A program made the translations under genes and the position numbers. DNA of 6,929 nt, from assembly GCA_041481365.1 (NCBI GenBank), contig JBGPBS010000079.1:1-6929 (forward strand). Direction: 5' to 3'. The DNA is from DASPTR01 sp041481365. GTDB lineage: Archaea; Thermoproteota; Bathyarchaeia; Bathyarchaeales; Bathycorpusculaceae. The notes beneath the pieces were generated by a model. That model was not told where the DNA came from, ran no database searches, and was given only the letters and a program-made list of their open reading frames with translations. Within the stretch, counting starts at the first letter, position 1; each line of letters opens with the position of its first letter. Shown one piece after another: positions 1-5,882 of the stretch.

Positions 1-143
1 ATTGCTTTCAGCTGCGTCTTGCCCGGCTCTGTTTCTTCCGAATAAGCTTTCTTCAGCGCTTGTTTGACATCTTCTGGCACGTAGATCACGGCCTGCTTCA
101 GAATGTTGAAGGCCACGTTTTCGACAAGCTTCGCAGTCTCCAA
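1..143 (-). CDS. Fumarate hydratase (class I) alpha subunit, N-terminal fragment
   Basis: Minus-strand reading gives 47 residues beginning METAKLVENVAFNILKQAV and continuing through YVPEDVKQALKKAY and GKTQLKA to the left edge. This is the characteristic amino end of the alpha subunit of two-subunit class I (iron-sulfur) fumarate hydratase and L-tartrate dehydratase (FumA/TtdA N-domain family). Such enzymes interconvert fumarate and malate in the cytoplasm; the cluster-binding cysteines lie further in and are not visible here. The start must be TTG at 143, because an in-frame TAA sits one codon upstream (147-149). A good SD, GAGGGAG (150-156), lies 6 nt before it, and a TATA-like box lies at about 190-199. 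The gene is divergent from radA. The fragment cannot separate fumarase from tartrate dehydratase. Confidence 0.8.
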   Translation of the reverse strand, partial: METAKLVENVAFNILKQAVIYVPEDVKQALKKAYSEETEPGKTQLKA

Positions 144-146
144 AGC

Positions 147-272
147 TTACTCCCTCATGTGCAAGCCGATTTTATGAAAGAACCACATACTTATATCTTG
201 TCTCATATCATCCGCGAAATCCAAGTACGCGCCTGAGAGACCGCCGAGGGCAAAACAGAAGACTCCACACAA
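147..272 (-). CDS. Possible 41-codon small ORF upstream of the fumarase gene
   Basis: A reading frame starting at TTG (272) encodes a 41-residue peptide beginning MCGVFCFALGGLSGAYLDF and ending KIGLHMRE. It stops at TAA 147-149, one codon before the fumarase TTG start and in the same frame. The first ~17 residues are hydrophobic enough for a membrane segment; the rest is mixed charged and aromatic. The layout would suit translational coupling or a leader peptide. Against it: no ATG or GTG start, no SD at the right distance from the TTG, a TATA-like box inside the frame, and an open frame of this size can occur by chance. MCGVF recalls class II glutamine amidotransferases, but nothing after it fits that family. 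No function is assigned. Confidence 0.22.
   Translation of the reverse strand: MCGVFCFALGGLSGAYLDFADDMRQDISMWFFHKIGLHMRE
190..199 (-). promoter_or_regulatory. TATA-like box for the fumarase gene
   Basis: Minus-strand AAGATATAAG is an A/T-rich archaeal TATA-type element. Initiation about 26 nt downstream would fall near 169, giving a leader of about 26 nt that keeps the GAGGGAG ribosome site. A second candidate, CATAAAATC near 169-177, would start the RNA too close to the SD and is less likely. Confidence 0.4.
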
Positions 273-330
273 GATAAGAGTCTCACTTTAACCCACCTCT
301 CCACGCACCGACCGCCGTAATGATTCGCGC

Positions 331-341
331 GTTTTAAATAC
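331..341 (+). promoter_or_regulatory. TATA-like box for radA, nearly palindromic
   Basis: GTTTTAAATAC is the only strong TATA-type element upstream of radA. Its TTTAAA core reads the same on both strands, so it could also fire leftward toward the fumarase side. Placing initiation 25-27 nt from its centre puts the radA transcript start near 361-363, which is downstream of the first in-frame ATG (353) and upstream of the next (383). Confidence 0.5.
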
Positions 342-352
342 GGCAAGCCTTT

Positions 353-1396
353 ATGTCTGATACGTCAAAACGGGGAAAATCGATGACCGAAGAAGAAACA
401 AAAGAATACGTTGAGGAGAAGAAGAAGTACGCACTGCTGGAAGACCTGCCCGGAGTCGGCCCAGCCACAGCACAAAAACTCAAGGAGATGGGTTATCACA
501 CTATCGAATCCTTGGCCATGGCCACTGCGCGCGAGTTGGAACCAGCCGGTATAAGCGAGAAAAAAGCCTTCGCAATAATTGAAATAGCAAGATCATCCAT
601 CGGCGTCTCTTTCATAAGGGCTGATGAACTGCTCAGATTGCGAAAAGATGTTTTGCGCCTGACGAGTGGAAGCAAGGTTCTGGACAGGCTTCTTGACGGC
701 GGATTGGAAACGCAGACTATCACGGAGTTCTACGGCGAGTATGGCACTGGAAAAAGCCAAATTTGTCATCAACTGTGCGTAAACGTCCAGCTGCCTCCTG
801 AGCGCGGCGGACTCGGCGGATCGGCGTTATACGTTGACACTGAGAACACTTTTAGAACTGAAAGGATCGTGTCCATGTCCAAGCATTTGGGACTCGACCC
901 GGAACAGGTCGCCAAGAACATCATCTATGCAGAGGCCTACACTTCTGATCATCAGCAGTTCCTTCTTGAGAATGCTGATGAAGTGATCAAGCAGAACAAC
1001 GTCAAGCTAATTATCGTTGACTCCCTCACTGCACACTTCAGAAGCGAATATATCGGGCGTGAAATGCTCGCTCCTAGACAGCAGAGACTCAACAAGCACA
1101 TGCACAAACTCATTGGTTTAGCAAGGGCCTTCAACGCCGTGGCTGTCGTAACGAATCAGGTTATGGCCAAGCCAGACGTATTTTTCGGCGACGCCGTTCA
1201 TCCCATCGGCGGTCACATCGTAGGCCACACAAGCCACACCCGCCTCTACCTGCGAAGAGCAGCCCACGGACCCATACGCATAGCGCGCCTAGTCTCAAGC
1301 CCATACTTGCCCGAAGGAGAAGAGATATTTAAAATAACCGAGAACGGCATAGAAGATGCTTCTGAAGACGAGAAGACGAAACCTCGTGGTCGTTAG
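353..1396 (+). CDS. radA: DNA repair and recombination protein RadA
   Basis: RadA is the archaeal RecA/Rad51-family recombinase. It forms ATP-dependent filaments on single-stranded DNA and carries out homology search and strand exchange. The 347-residue product has the family order: an N-terminal helix-hairpin-helix domain (about 26-85, LPGVGPATA at 32-40), the FxxA oligomerisation motif FIRA (87-90), Walker A GEYGTGKS (128-135), the glutamate-bearing VDTENTF (161-167), Walker B LIIVD (219-223), NQV (268-270), and the DNA-binding L2 loop with its glycine-rich end (about 270-291). Length is normal and no key residue is missing. The first ATG (353) is used here, but the promoter position favours the ATG at 383, which has GGGGA shortly before it; that form would be 337 residues. 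A charged tail (EDEKTKPRGR) ends the protein. The next gene follows after 2 nt. Confidence 0.98.
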   Translation: MSDTSKRGKSMTEEETKEYVEEKKKYALLEDLPGVGPATAQKLKEMGYHTIESLAMATARELEPAGISEKKAFAIIEIARSSIGVSFIRADELLRLRKDVLRLTSGSKVLDRLLDGGLETQTITEFYGEYGTGKSQICHQLCVNVQLPPERGGLGGSALYVDTENTFRTERIVSMSKHLGLDPEQVAKNIIYAEAYTSDHQQFLLENADEVIKQNNVKLIIVDSLTAHFRSEYIGREMLAPRQQRLNKHMHKLIGLARAFNAVAVVTNQVMAKPDVFFGDAVHPIGGHIVGHTSHTRLYLRRAAHGPIRIARLVSSPYLPEGEEIFKITENGIEDASEDEKTKPRGR

Positions 1397-1398
1397 AG

Positions 1399-1854
1399 AT
1401 GCCTATTCCATCGGCTCTAGTTACGCGTTATTTTCAGCTCTTGGCCAGCAGACAATTCACGGAAGCCGAGCGGGAGCTGGACAGAATCAAGCAGAAGATG
1501 CAGAAGACAGAGTGGAACAGAGGTTTTTTTAGGGCTCTGTACGGCATGTTGCTTTCCCGCAAGGCGAATGGTGATGCGTACGCGTTTTTCGCGAAGCTGG
1601 ACTTAAGCGACAAAGCAGCCCTGCATTATTATAGGCGAGAGTTTCTGGATCACGTTGGAAACAAACTTCACGGGGATTTTGACCGCGGATATTTCTCAGC
1701 ATGGGCAGACTGCATGCGCGTGTTAAGCCGAATGAACATTCCCAGCATGCCTAACCAGAATGGTTCGGCCAGTGAGAAGGAAGAGGTTGGCACCGTCAGA
1801 ACCGATAAGGCACAAGCAACCATGGAAAACTTTCTGGAAGCGAAGGAAGACTAA
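1399..1854 (+). CDS. Unrecognised protein cotranscribed with radA, with an internal repeat
   Basis: I do not recognise this 151-residue family. It starts at ATG 1399, 2 nt after the radA stop, so it is almost certainly translated from the radA message, probably by reinitiation; no clear SD is seen. There is no signal peptide or membrane segment. Residues 1-113 look helical and compact, and 114-151 look disordered and charged. Two stretches resemble each other: WNRGFFRALYGML (39-51) and FDRGYFSAWADCM (94-106), sharing RG-[FY]-F-x-A with a 55-residue period. This suggests a duplicated helical hairpin, perhaps TPR-like. The linkage suggests a recombination or repair role, but that is inference only. 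Its stop codon overlaps the stop of the convergent membrane-protein gene. Confidence 0.85.
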   Translation: MPIPSALVTRYFQLLASRQFTEAERELDRIKQKMQKTEWNRGFFRALYGMLLSRKANGDAYAFFAKLDLSDKAALHYYRREFLDHVGNKLHGDFDRGYFSAWADCMRVLSRMNIPSMPNQNGSASEKEEVGTVRTDKAQATMENFLEAKED

Positions 1855-2156
1855 ACGTGCCCAGCGAGGACCGTGTACATCAAAGTCCAGAAAGCTATCC
1901 ATGCAAGCAGGTATATGCCTATTCCCGTCGTAAAGAGTTTCTGAGGTTTCTGCACCTTAGTTATGAATTTCCACTTTATAACGTAATAAGAAATCATGTA
2001 CGTGATTAGGGCAAGAGCCACGCCATCTATGAAAGTGTTAATTTGAAAACTCGTGGTTGTAATAGTATTGGTAGCCACTCCGAAAGCAATGCACACAAGA
2101 GCGGCAACGAAGCCCAGTGCGAGTCTGAACCAGTATACTTGCTCTAAAGGTTTCAT
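1851..2156 (-). CDS. EMC6-like three-helix membrane protein
   Basis: The 101-residue product has three hydrophobic segments (about 10-29, 43-62, 76-98) and a basic loop, KWKFITKVQKPQK (61-73), which by the positive-inside rule should be cytoplasmic. The C-terminal pattern LFTTGIG followed by FWTLMY closely resembles eukaryotic EMC6, which as I recall has LFTGG then FWTFLYG at the same place after a basic loop. EMC6 is the small subunit that packs with EMC3 in the ER membrane protein insertase; archaea have EMC3-like (DUF106) partners, so a membrane-insertion role is likely but inferred. ATG 2156 is preferred. A TTG at 2174 would add 6 residues, but it lies against the TATA-like stretch and would probably not be in the transcript. 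AAAGG lies 9 nt before the ATG. Confidence 0.88.
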   Translation of the reverse strand: MKPLEQVYWFRLALGFVAALVCIAFGVATNTITTTSFQINTFIDGVALALITYMISYYVIKWKFITKVQKPQKLFTTGIGIYLLAWIAFWTLMYTVLAGHV

Positions 2157-2173
2157 GATGTTTGGCCTTTGCA

Positions 2174-2199
2174 ATTTATATTTAAAATCTGGATTTAAA
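2174..2199 (-). promoter_or_regulatory. Paired TATA-like boxes for the EMC6-like gene
   Basis: Two A/T-rich elements sit in the minus-strand upstream region: CTTTAAAT (about 2193-2200) and TTTTAAATATAAA (about 2175-2187). The first would start the RNA near 2169, leaving a short leader with AAAGG. The second would start it near 2154-2156, giving an essentially leaderless message. Either supports ATG 2156. The separate promoter suggests transcription independent of the aldolase gene upstream, 139 nt away. Confidence 0.45.
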
Positions 2200-2295
2200 G
2201 TTGCCTATTATTCAGTCGATCGCAGGTTCAACGTTTAGAAATATCTTCGGAACCCAACGATGCACACATTCAATGCTTGGAGGGACTGAATCAGG

Positions 2296-3192
2296 TCAGA
2301 CAGAATCACTTAGAGTCTTCAATAGCTCCTGCACAACTATTTTCTCTCTGCTTTCCAGTGCCATCGCTGGCTTGCGAGGATACCCGGCGGGTATTCCTTG
2401 CAGTCTCAAGGCTTCTTTTATGGCTGAAAGCTGATTATGCTTCCTTACGAGCACGTCATTTGCAAGAGTTATGCGTTCCTGCAGCCTACTGGCCTCTTCA
2501 CGTTCACCTTTTCTGAAAGCTTCGTACAGTCTCATGCACAACGCAGGAAACACGTTTGCTACCGCGATCACTGCTCCTTTGCCCCCGAGCAAGAATGTAG
2601 GCATAGCTAAGTCGGCTGCCCCGGCCAGAACCGAAATCCTGTTGTCTACTAACCTGGTTATTTCTGTCATGGTTGCAATGCTTCCGCTGCTGTCCTTGAC
2701 TCCAATGACCCGTTCACTTTCACAGGCAAGCTGATGGATTATGGCTGGCTCCAAAGAAACGCCAGTGAACTTCGGAACGTTATAGACGACTAGTGGAACG
2801 TCGACGCTTTCCAATATGGTCCTGTAATGCTCTAGGATTTCTCTGTTTGTGAGCTTATAGTAGAATGGCGTCACCACGAGCGCAGCGTCTACGCCTAGGT
2901 CTTCTGCGTCCTTGGTGAACACGATGGTTTCCTCAGTGCTCATGCTGCCGGTTCCAGCCACTACTGGAATTCTTCCGTTGACCTCGTCCACAACGGTTTC
3001 GATGACCTTCCTTCTCTCGTGTCGAGAAAGGTAAGGCGCCTCGCCGTTGCTTCCGCATGGAACAAGACCGGAGACTCCACTGTCAACCCAGAATCTTACG
3101 CAAGCTCTAAGCGCTTTGATGTCAAGCTTACCTTCACGTGTGAAGGGGGTTACGTTCGGCACAAAGATTCCCTGTAGAAGAAGCTTCGACAT
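2296..3192 (-). CDS. Dihydrodipicolinate synthase/N-acetylneuraminate lyase family aldolase
   Basis: The 298-residue product is a full-length class I aldolase of the DapA/NAL superfamily, a cytoplasmic TIM barrel that uses a lysine Schiff base with pyruvate or a related 2-keto acid. Visible landmarks are the carboxylate-binding loop GSNGE (47-51), TPFYY (108-112), the catalytic tyrosine in YNVP (Y137) and the Schiff-base lysine in GVKDSSG (K166). Genuine DapA has GTTGE and YNVPSRTG. Here the arginine that binds the aspartate semialdehyde carboxylate is replaced by phenylalanine (F142, in KFTG), so lysine synthesis is doubtful. A 2-keto-3-deoxy sugar acid aldolase, a hydroxy-oxoglutarate aldolase or another pyruvate lyase is as likely. 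Start ATG 3192 follows GAGGAG (3195-3200). The gene is divergent from rqcH; no pathway neighbour is visible. Confidence 0.95.
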   Translation of the reverse strand: MSKLLLQGIFVPNVTPFTREGKLDIKALRACVRFWVDSGVSGLVPCGSNGEAPYLSRHERRKVIETVVDEVNGRIPVVAGTGSMSTEETIVFTKDAEDLGVDAALVVTPFYYKLTNREILEHYRTILESVDVPLVVYNVPKFTGVSLEPAIIHQLACESERVIGVKDSSGSIATMTEITRLVDNRISVLAGAADLAMPTFLLGGKGAVIAVANVFPALCMRLYEAFRKGEREEASRLQERITLANDVLVRKHNQLSAIKEALRLQGIPAGYPRKPAMALESREKIVVQELLKTLSDSV

Positions 3193-3194
3193 GT

Positions 3195-3235
3195 CTCCTC
3201 ACTCAAACTTCAAGTGCCAAGCATCATTATTTAAG
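3195..3235 (-). promoter_or_regulatory. Promoter and SD of the aldolase gene
   Basis: Minus-strand CTTAAATAAT (3226-3235) is a TATA-type box that predicts initiation near 3204. The SD-like GAGGAG at 3195-3200 then lies in a leader of about 12 nt. The gap from SD to ATG is short (2-4 nt depending on the register used). Confidence 0.45.
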
Positions 3236-3300
3236 TCGAGCCGAGTCTGAAACGCACAATGATGCCCAAGTCGCAGGAAACGATCTGGCGAAAAACGCCT

Positions 3301-3340
3301 ATTTATAGCCTCCATGACCCTTACCTTTTAAGGGTGGTGC
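3301..3340 (+). promoter_or_regulatory. Promoter and SD of the NEMF/RqcH gene
   Basis: ATTTATAG (3301-3308) is a TATA-type box preceded by an A-rich stretch that could serve as a BRE. Initiation near 3330 would leave a leader of about 14 nt containing GGTGGTG (3333-3339), one mismatch from the ideal SD and 4 nt before the TTG start. The A-rich stretch also forms a small inverted repeat, GGCG-AAAAA-CGCC (3287-3299). Confidence 0.45.
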
Positions 3341-3343
3341 CGT

Positions 3344-5398
3344 TTGCGCAAGGAATTCACAAGCTTTGATGTGGCCGCCGTCGTCCGCGAGTTGAAGCAA
3401 AAAATCCTCAACTCTCACGTCAACAACATCTACCAGCTGGACAGCAGGACCATGCTCTTCAGGCTACACATGGCTGATAGCCCTGCGCGGGATTTGATTC
3501 TGGAGGCTGGCAAGCGGCTGCATTTGACCACTTACATAATGGAGAAGCCTCCCGTTCCACCAGCGTTCTGCATGGCTTTGAGGAAATATGTGCGAAATGC
3601 CAGGTTGACAAGTCTTGATCAATATGAATTTGAACGCGTCGTAACCTTTGACCTGATGGCTAACGATGGCAATTTTCGGCTCGTTCTAGAACTCTTCGGA
3701 GACGGCAACATCGTACTCTTGGATGAAAATGACAAGATCCTACAGGCACTAGGCTACAAGAGAATGCGAGACAGAAATATTCTTCGCAACGAAGCTTTTC
3801 AGTTCGCACCTGCAGGTGGAAAGAATCCTTCAAAAACTAGCGGAGAAGAACTGCGTGAGGAATTGATGGCTTCTGGAAACGTTGAAGTCGTGAGAGCTCT
3901 CGCTCGCCGCATAGGGATCGGTGGCACTTATGCCGAAGAAACCTTGTTGAGGGCGAATGTAGACAAGAACAAGAAGTGTGATGAGTTGGATCCAAGCGAT
4001 ACTAGTGCAATATTCAAGGGGTTGCGAGGGCTGCTGGCGCAGGTCGTTGAAGGCATCTTGGAGCCCTCCATCGTTTTGAACGCCGAAGGAGACTTCGTCG
4101 ACGTGTTGCCTTTCAGGCTCAAGCGTTACGAAAACTCTGGCTTCAAACTTCAACCCTATCCCAGTTTCAATGAAGCCCTGGACGAGTTCTGCACCAAGCT
4201 CGTTCATGTTGAGAGGGCCTTGACCGACTTGAAGGTTGATCAACTGCAGAGGGAAGCTGAGAGGCTTGAACGGATTGCTGCAGACCAGCAGACTGTCCTT
4301 ACTAAGGCTGAAGCCGACGCCATCGAGAACAAGAACATCGGAGACGTCATCTATACTAACAGCGCCGAGTTAGGCGTCTTGCTAAACAAGTTCTCATCAG
4401 GCAAACAAGGTGGAAAAGAGTGGGGCACGATTACTGCCGAAGTTCTTGCAGAGAAAAAAGCAGGCACGGTTCCGGGCATTTTCTTTGAGTCCTTTGACAA
4501 CGGGACATTGATGGTCAATGTTATCGCAAAAAGTATGTGTTTCAGCTTGAGCCTTCGCAGAAGCCTATTTGAGAACGCTGCTGAATTCTACGAGAAGAGC
4601 AAGCGGGCCAAACAGAAGCTTGAAGGCGCCAAAGCAGCACTGAAAGAAACTCGGGAAAAACAGGTGAATATCGAGGCCAAAATGCGCAAGGCCGAATCTC
4701 TCGAGCACATCAAGCCAACCGAGGCACTGGAAGAGCTTGAACGACGCAAAATCAAACATAAAGAGTGGTTTGAAAAGTTCCGCTGGTTCACTTCCTCTGA
4801 TGATTTCCTAGTCGTCGCAGGCAAAGATGCAGTCTCAAATGAAGTTCTGATCAAAAAACACTGCGCACCGCTGGACACAGTTTTTCATGCTGAAATCGTA
4901 GGTGCCCCGTTCGTGGTCATCAAGACTGAAGGCAAACAGCCCAGCGAGCAGGTCCTGAAAGAAGCCTCAGAGTTTGCAGCAGCCTACTCGAAGGGATGGC
5001 GGGACGGGTTCGCAAGCGTGGATGTCTACTGGGTTAAACCTGATCAGCTGGGAAAAGGCGGGCCCTCTGGCCAGTATGTGAGCCACGGAGCCTTCGTTGT
5101 AAATGGAAAACGAAGTTGGAAACGGAACGTTCCGCTCAGAGTGGCAGTCGGCGTTCAGGTCGGAGATGATGGAGTCACTCGCTTCGTTGGCGGGCCCCTT
5201 GAATCTGTCAGAACCAAGACACAAATCTACGTGATCGTCATGCCGGGAGCACAAGCCGGCAAGAAACTGTTTGACCATATTTTGAAGACGCTGGCTGAGA
5301 AGATGCCTAAGGAACAGCGCCAAATCATATCAAAATCTTCAATCGAAGAAATAAGGGAGCTTATTCCATATGGAATCGGCGAGATCTCAAAGGATTAG
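3344..5398 (+). CDS. rqcH: NEMF/RqcH (Rqc2/Tae2-like) ribosome quality control protein
   Basis: This 684-residue NFACT-family protein is the archaeal relative of eukaryotic NEMF/Rqc2 and bacterial RqcH. These bind the large ribosomal subunit carrying a stalled peptidyl-tRNA and direct addition of C-terminal tails that mark the chain for destruction. Order seen: NFACT-N (about 1-160, with FCMALRKYVRNARL at 75-88 and ELFGDGNIVLLD at 116-127), a helix-hairpin-helix-like patch (190-205), coiled coils (about 285-335 and 410-475), then NFACT-R from about 472 (WFEKFRWFTSSDDFLVVAGK) through VYWVKPDQL (561-569), and a C-terminal domain. The functionally key Asp-Arg pair of RqcH appears as Glu97-Arg98 (QYEFERVV). 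The start must be TTG 3344: an in-frame TAA lies at 3329-3331 with no ATG or GTG between. Transcribed alone. Confidence 0.95.
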   Translation: MRKEFTSFDVAAVVRELKQKILNSHVNNIYQLDSRTMLFRLHMADSPARDLILEAGKRLHLTTYIMEKPPVPPAFCMALRKYVRNARLTSLDQYEFERVVTFDLMANDGNFRLVLELFGDGNIVLLDENDKILQALGYKRMRDRNILRNEAFQFAPAGGKNPSKTSGEELREELMASGNVEVVRALARRIGIGGTYAEETLLRANVDKNKKCDELDPSDTSAIFKGLRGLLAQVVEGILEPSIVLNAEGDFVDVLPFRLKRYENSGFKLQPYPSFNEALDEFCTKLVHVERALTDLKVDQLQREAERLERIAADQQTVLTKAEADAIENKNIGDVIYTNSAELGVLLNKFSSGKQGGKEWGTITAEVLAEKKAGTVPGIFFESFDNGTLMVNVIAKSMCFSLSLRRSLFENAAEFYEKSKRAKQKLEGAKAALKETREKQVNIEAKMRKAESLEHIKPTEALEELERRKIKHKEWFEKFRWFTSSDDFLVVAGKDAVSNEVLIKKHCAPLDTVFHAEIVGAPFVVIKTEGKQPSEQVLKEASEFAAAYSKGWRDGFASVDVYWVKPDQLGKGGPSGQYVSHGAFVVNGKRSWKRNVPLRVAVGVQVGDDGVTRFVGGPLESVRTKTQIYVIVMPGAQAGKKLFDHILKTLAEKMPKEQRQIISKSSIEEIRELIPYGIGEISKD

Positions 5399-5483
5399 AA
5401 CTTGAACATCCTTCGGAAAACTGGCCTGCTGCGAAAACTTAACGATCATGAATGGGCGTTCAGCACAAAGTTTCACGTTGAGT

Positions 5484-5579
5484 TTAACATCCTGTAATGA
5501 AGCGGTTTTTGGACGATCCTCTGCTCCTAGTCTTGAGCGTGAGAACCAACCTCTCTATCATATTCTTTGTTTGAAACAT
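5484..5579 (-). CDS. Possible 31-residue basic small protein
   Basis: An ATG at 5579 opens a 31-codon frame, starting MFQTKNMIERLVLTLKTRSR and ending FITGC, that stops at TAA 5484-5486. The product is basic (Lys/Arg-rich) without a membrane segment. The main support is a strong SD, GAGGAG (5585-5590), exactly 5 nt before the ATG, and AGG/AGA arginine codons like those of the neighbours. Against it: the frame is short, I recognise no family, and the only obvious minus-strand TATA-like element (5604-5612) would start the RNA at about 5582, inside or beyond the SD. It could also be the remnant of a longer gene. Confidence 0.28.
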   Translation of the reverse strand: MFQTKNMIERLVLTLKTRSRGSSKNRFITGC

Positions 5580-5602
5580 GTAAGCTCCTCAATACTTAGA
5601 AT

Positions 5603-5611
5603 TCATAAAAG
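5603..5611 (+). promoter_or_regulatory. TATA-like box before the candidate RNA
   Basis: TCATAAAAG is an A/T-rich island in a mixed-composition region. It predicts a plus-strand transcript start near 5633-5636, just before the first inverted repeat of the candidate RNA. On the opposite strand it could instead serve the possible small ORF at 5484-5579. Confidence 0.3.
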
Positions 5612-5633
5612 CTATGTAGGTTGGACAAGTGAG

Positions 5634-5818
5634 TTCAGCTTTTGACCGGGCATGACCTAGAGCGCTCTTCAAGCGCATGATGCAGTAGAACGGCCATCAT
5701 GCATCAAATCCGGCAGAAGGAAAGCGACCAAAGATGATCAGCTGTGCGACAGTTGTCGCTTCGTTAACATTATCTACGGCCTAATCAACACTGAGAATTA
5801 GTGGCAACCAGTGTTTTT
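5634..5818 (+). ncRNA. Candidate structured non-coding RNA
   Basis: About 185 nt with no convincing ORF but dense complementarity. CCGGG (5646-5650) can pair with TCCGG (5709-5713, one G-U) to close a junction holding two hairpins: GCGCT/AGCGC (5662-5676) and a perfect 8-bp stem GCATGATG/CATCATGC (5675-5702; the two share two bases at their boundary). Next, AAGCGAC (5722-5728) pairs perfectly with GTCGCTT (5755-5761), stacked on AGCTGT/ACAGTT (5740-5754, one G-U), with an 11-nt bulge. A final hairpin ends in a T-tract at 5818. A TATA-like box lies about 25 nt before 5634. I cannot assign a known class; SRP RNA, RNase P RNA, tRNA and C/D box signatures are not met. Strand choice rests on the promoter and terminator positions. 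Confidence 0.38.
5787..5818 (+). terminator. Hairpin plus T-tract, plus strand
   Basis: AACACTG (5787-5793) and CAGTGTT (5809-5815) form a perfect 7-bp inverted repeat around a 15-nt loop, with a T5 run at 5814-5818 overlapping the end of the stem. It fits an end signal for a plus-strand transcript from the candidate RNA or read-through from rqcH. Archaeal termination needs mainly the T-run, so the hairpin may be part of the RNA itself. Confidence 0.4.
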
Positions 5819-5882
5819 GACGCAGATGTTGGAAGCCGCAAGCACCGACGTGAGACTACAGAGCCTGAATCTTCATCTTGGG

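Larger units (their letters stand above)
5399..5633. other. Intergenic region downstream of rqcH
   Basis: No homologous coding sequence is seen on either strand. A T5 run at 5506-5510 could serve as a T-rich archaeal termination signal for rqcH, but there is no strong hairpin before it. The stretch contains one possible small minus-strand ORF (5484-5579) and the TATA-like box at 5603-5611, listed separately. Confidence 0.5.

Noticed and set aside
3830..4243. Minus-strand open frames within rqcH
   Set aside because: Antisense shadows of a clear NFACT-family protein; no initiation signals or family features.
5644..5716. tRNA-like cloverleaf
   Set aside because: The length and AGAGCGC / TCAAATCCGGC strings recall a tRNA, but there is no GTTCRA T-loop with a proper T-stem, the closing stem is only 5 bp, and no anticodon arm fits.
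5706..5730. SRP RNA helix 8-like string (TCCGGCAGAAGGAAAG)
   Set aside because: It resembles the SRP core loosely, but the invariant GGAAG and AGCAG spacing is broken, and the available ~185 nt is short of the ~300 nt archaeal SRP RNA.
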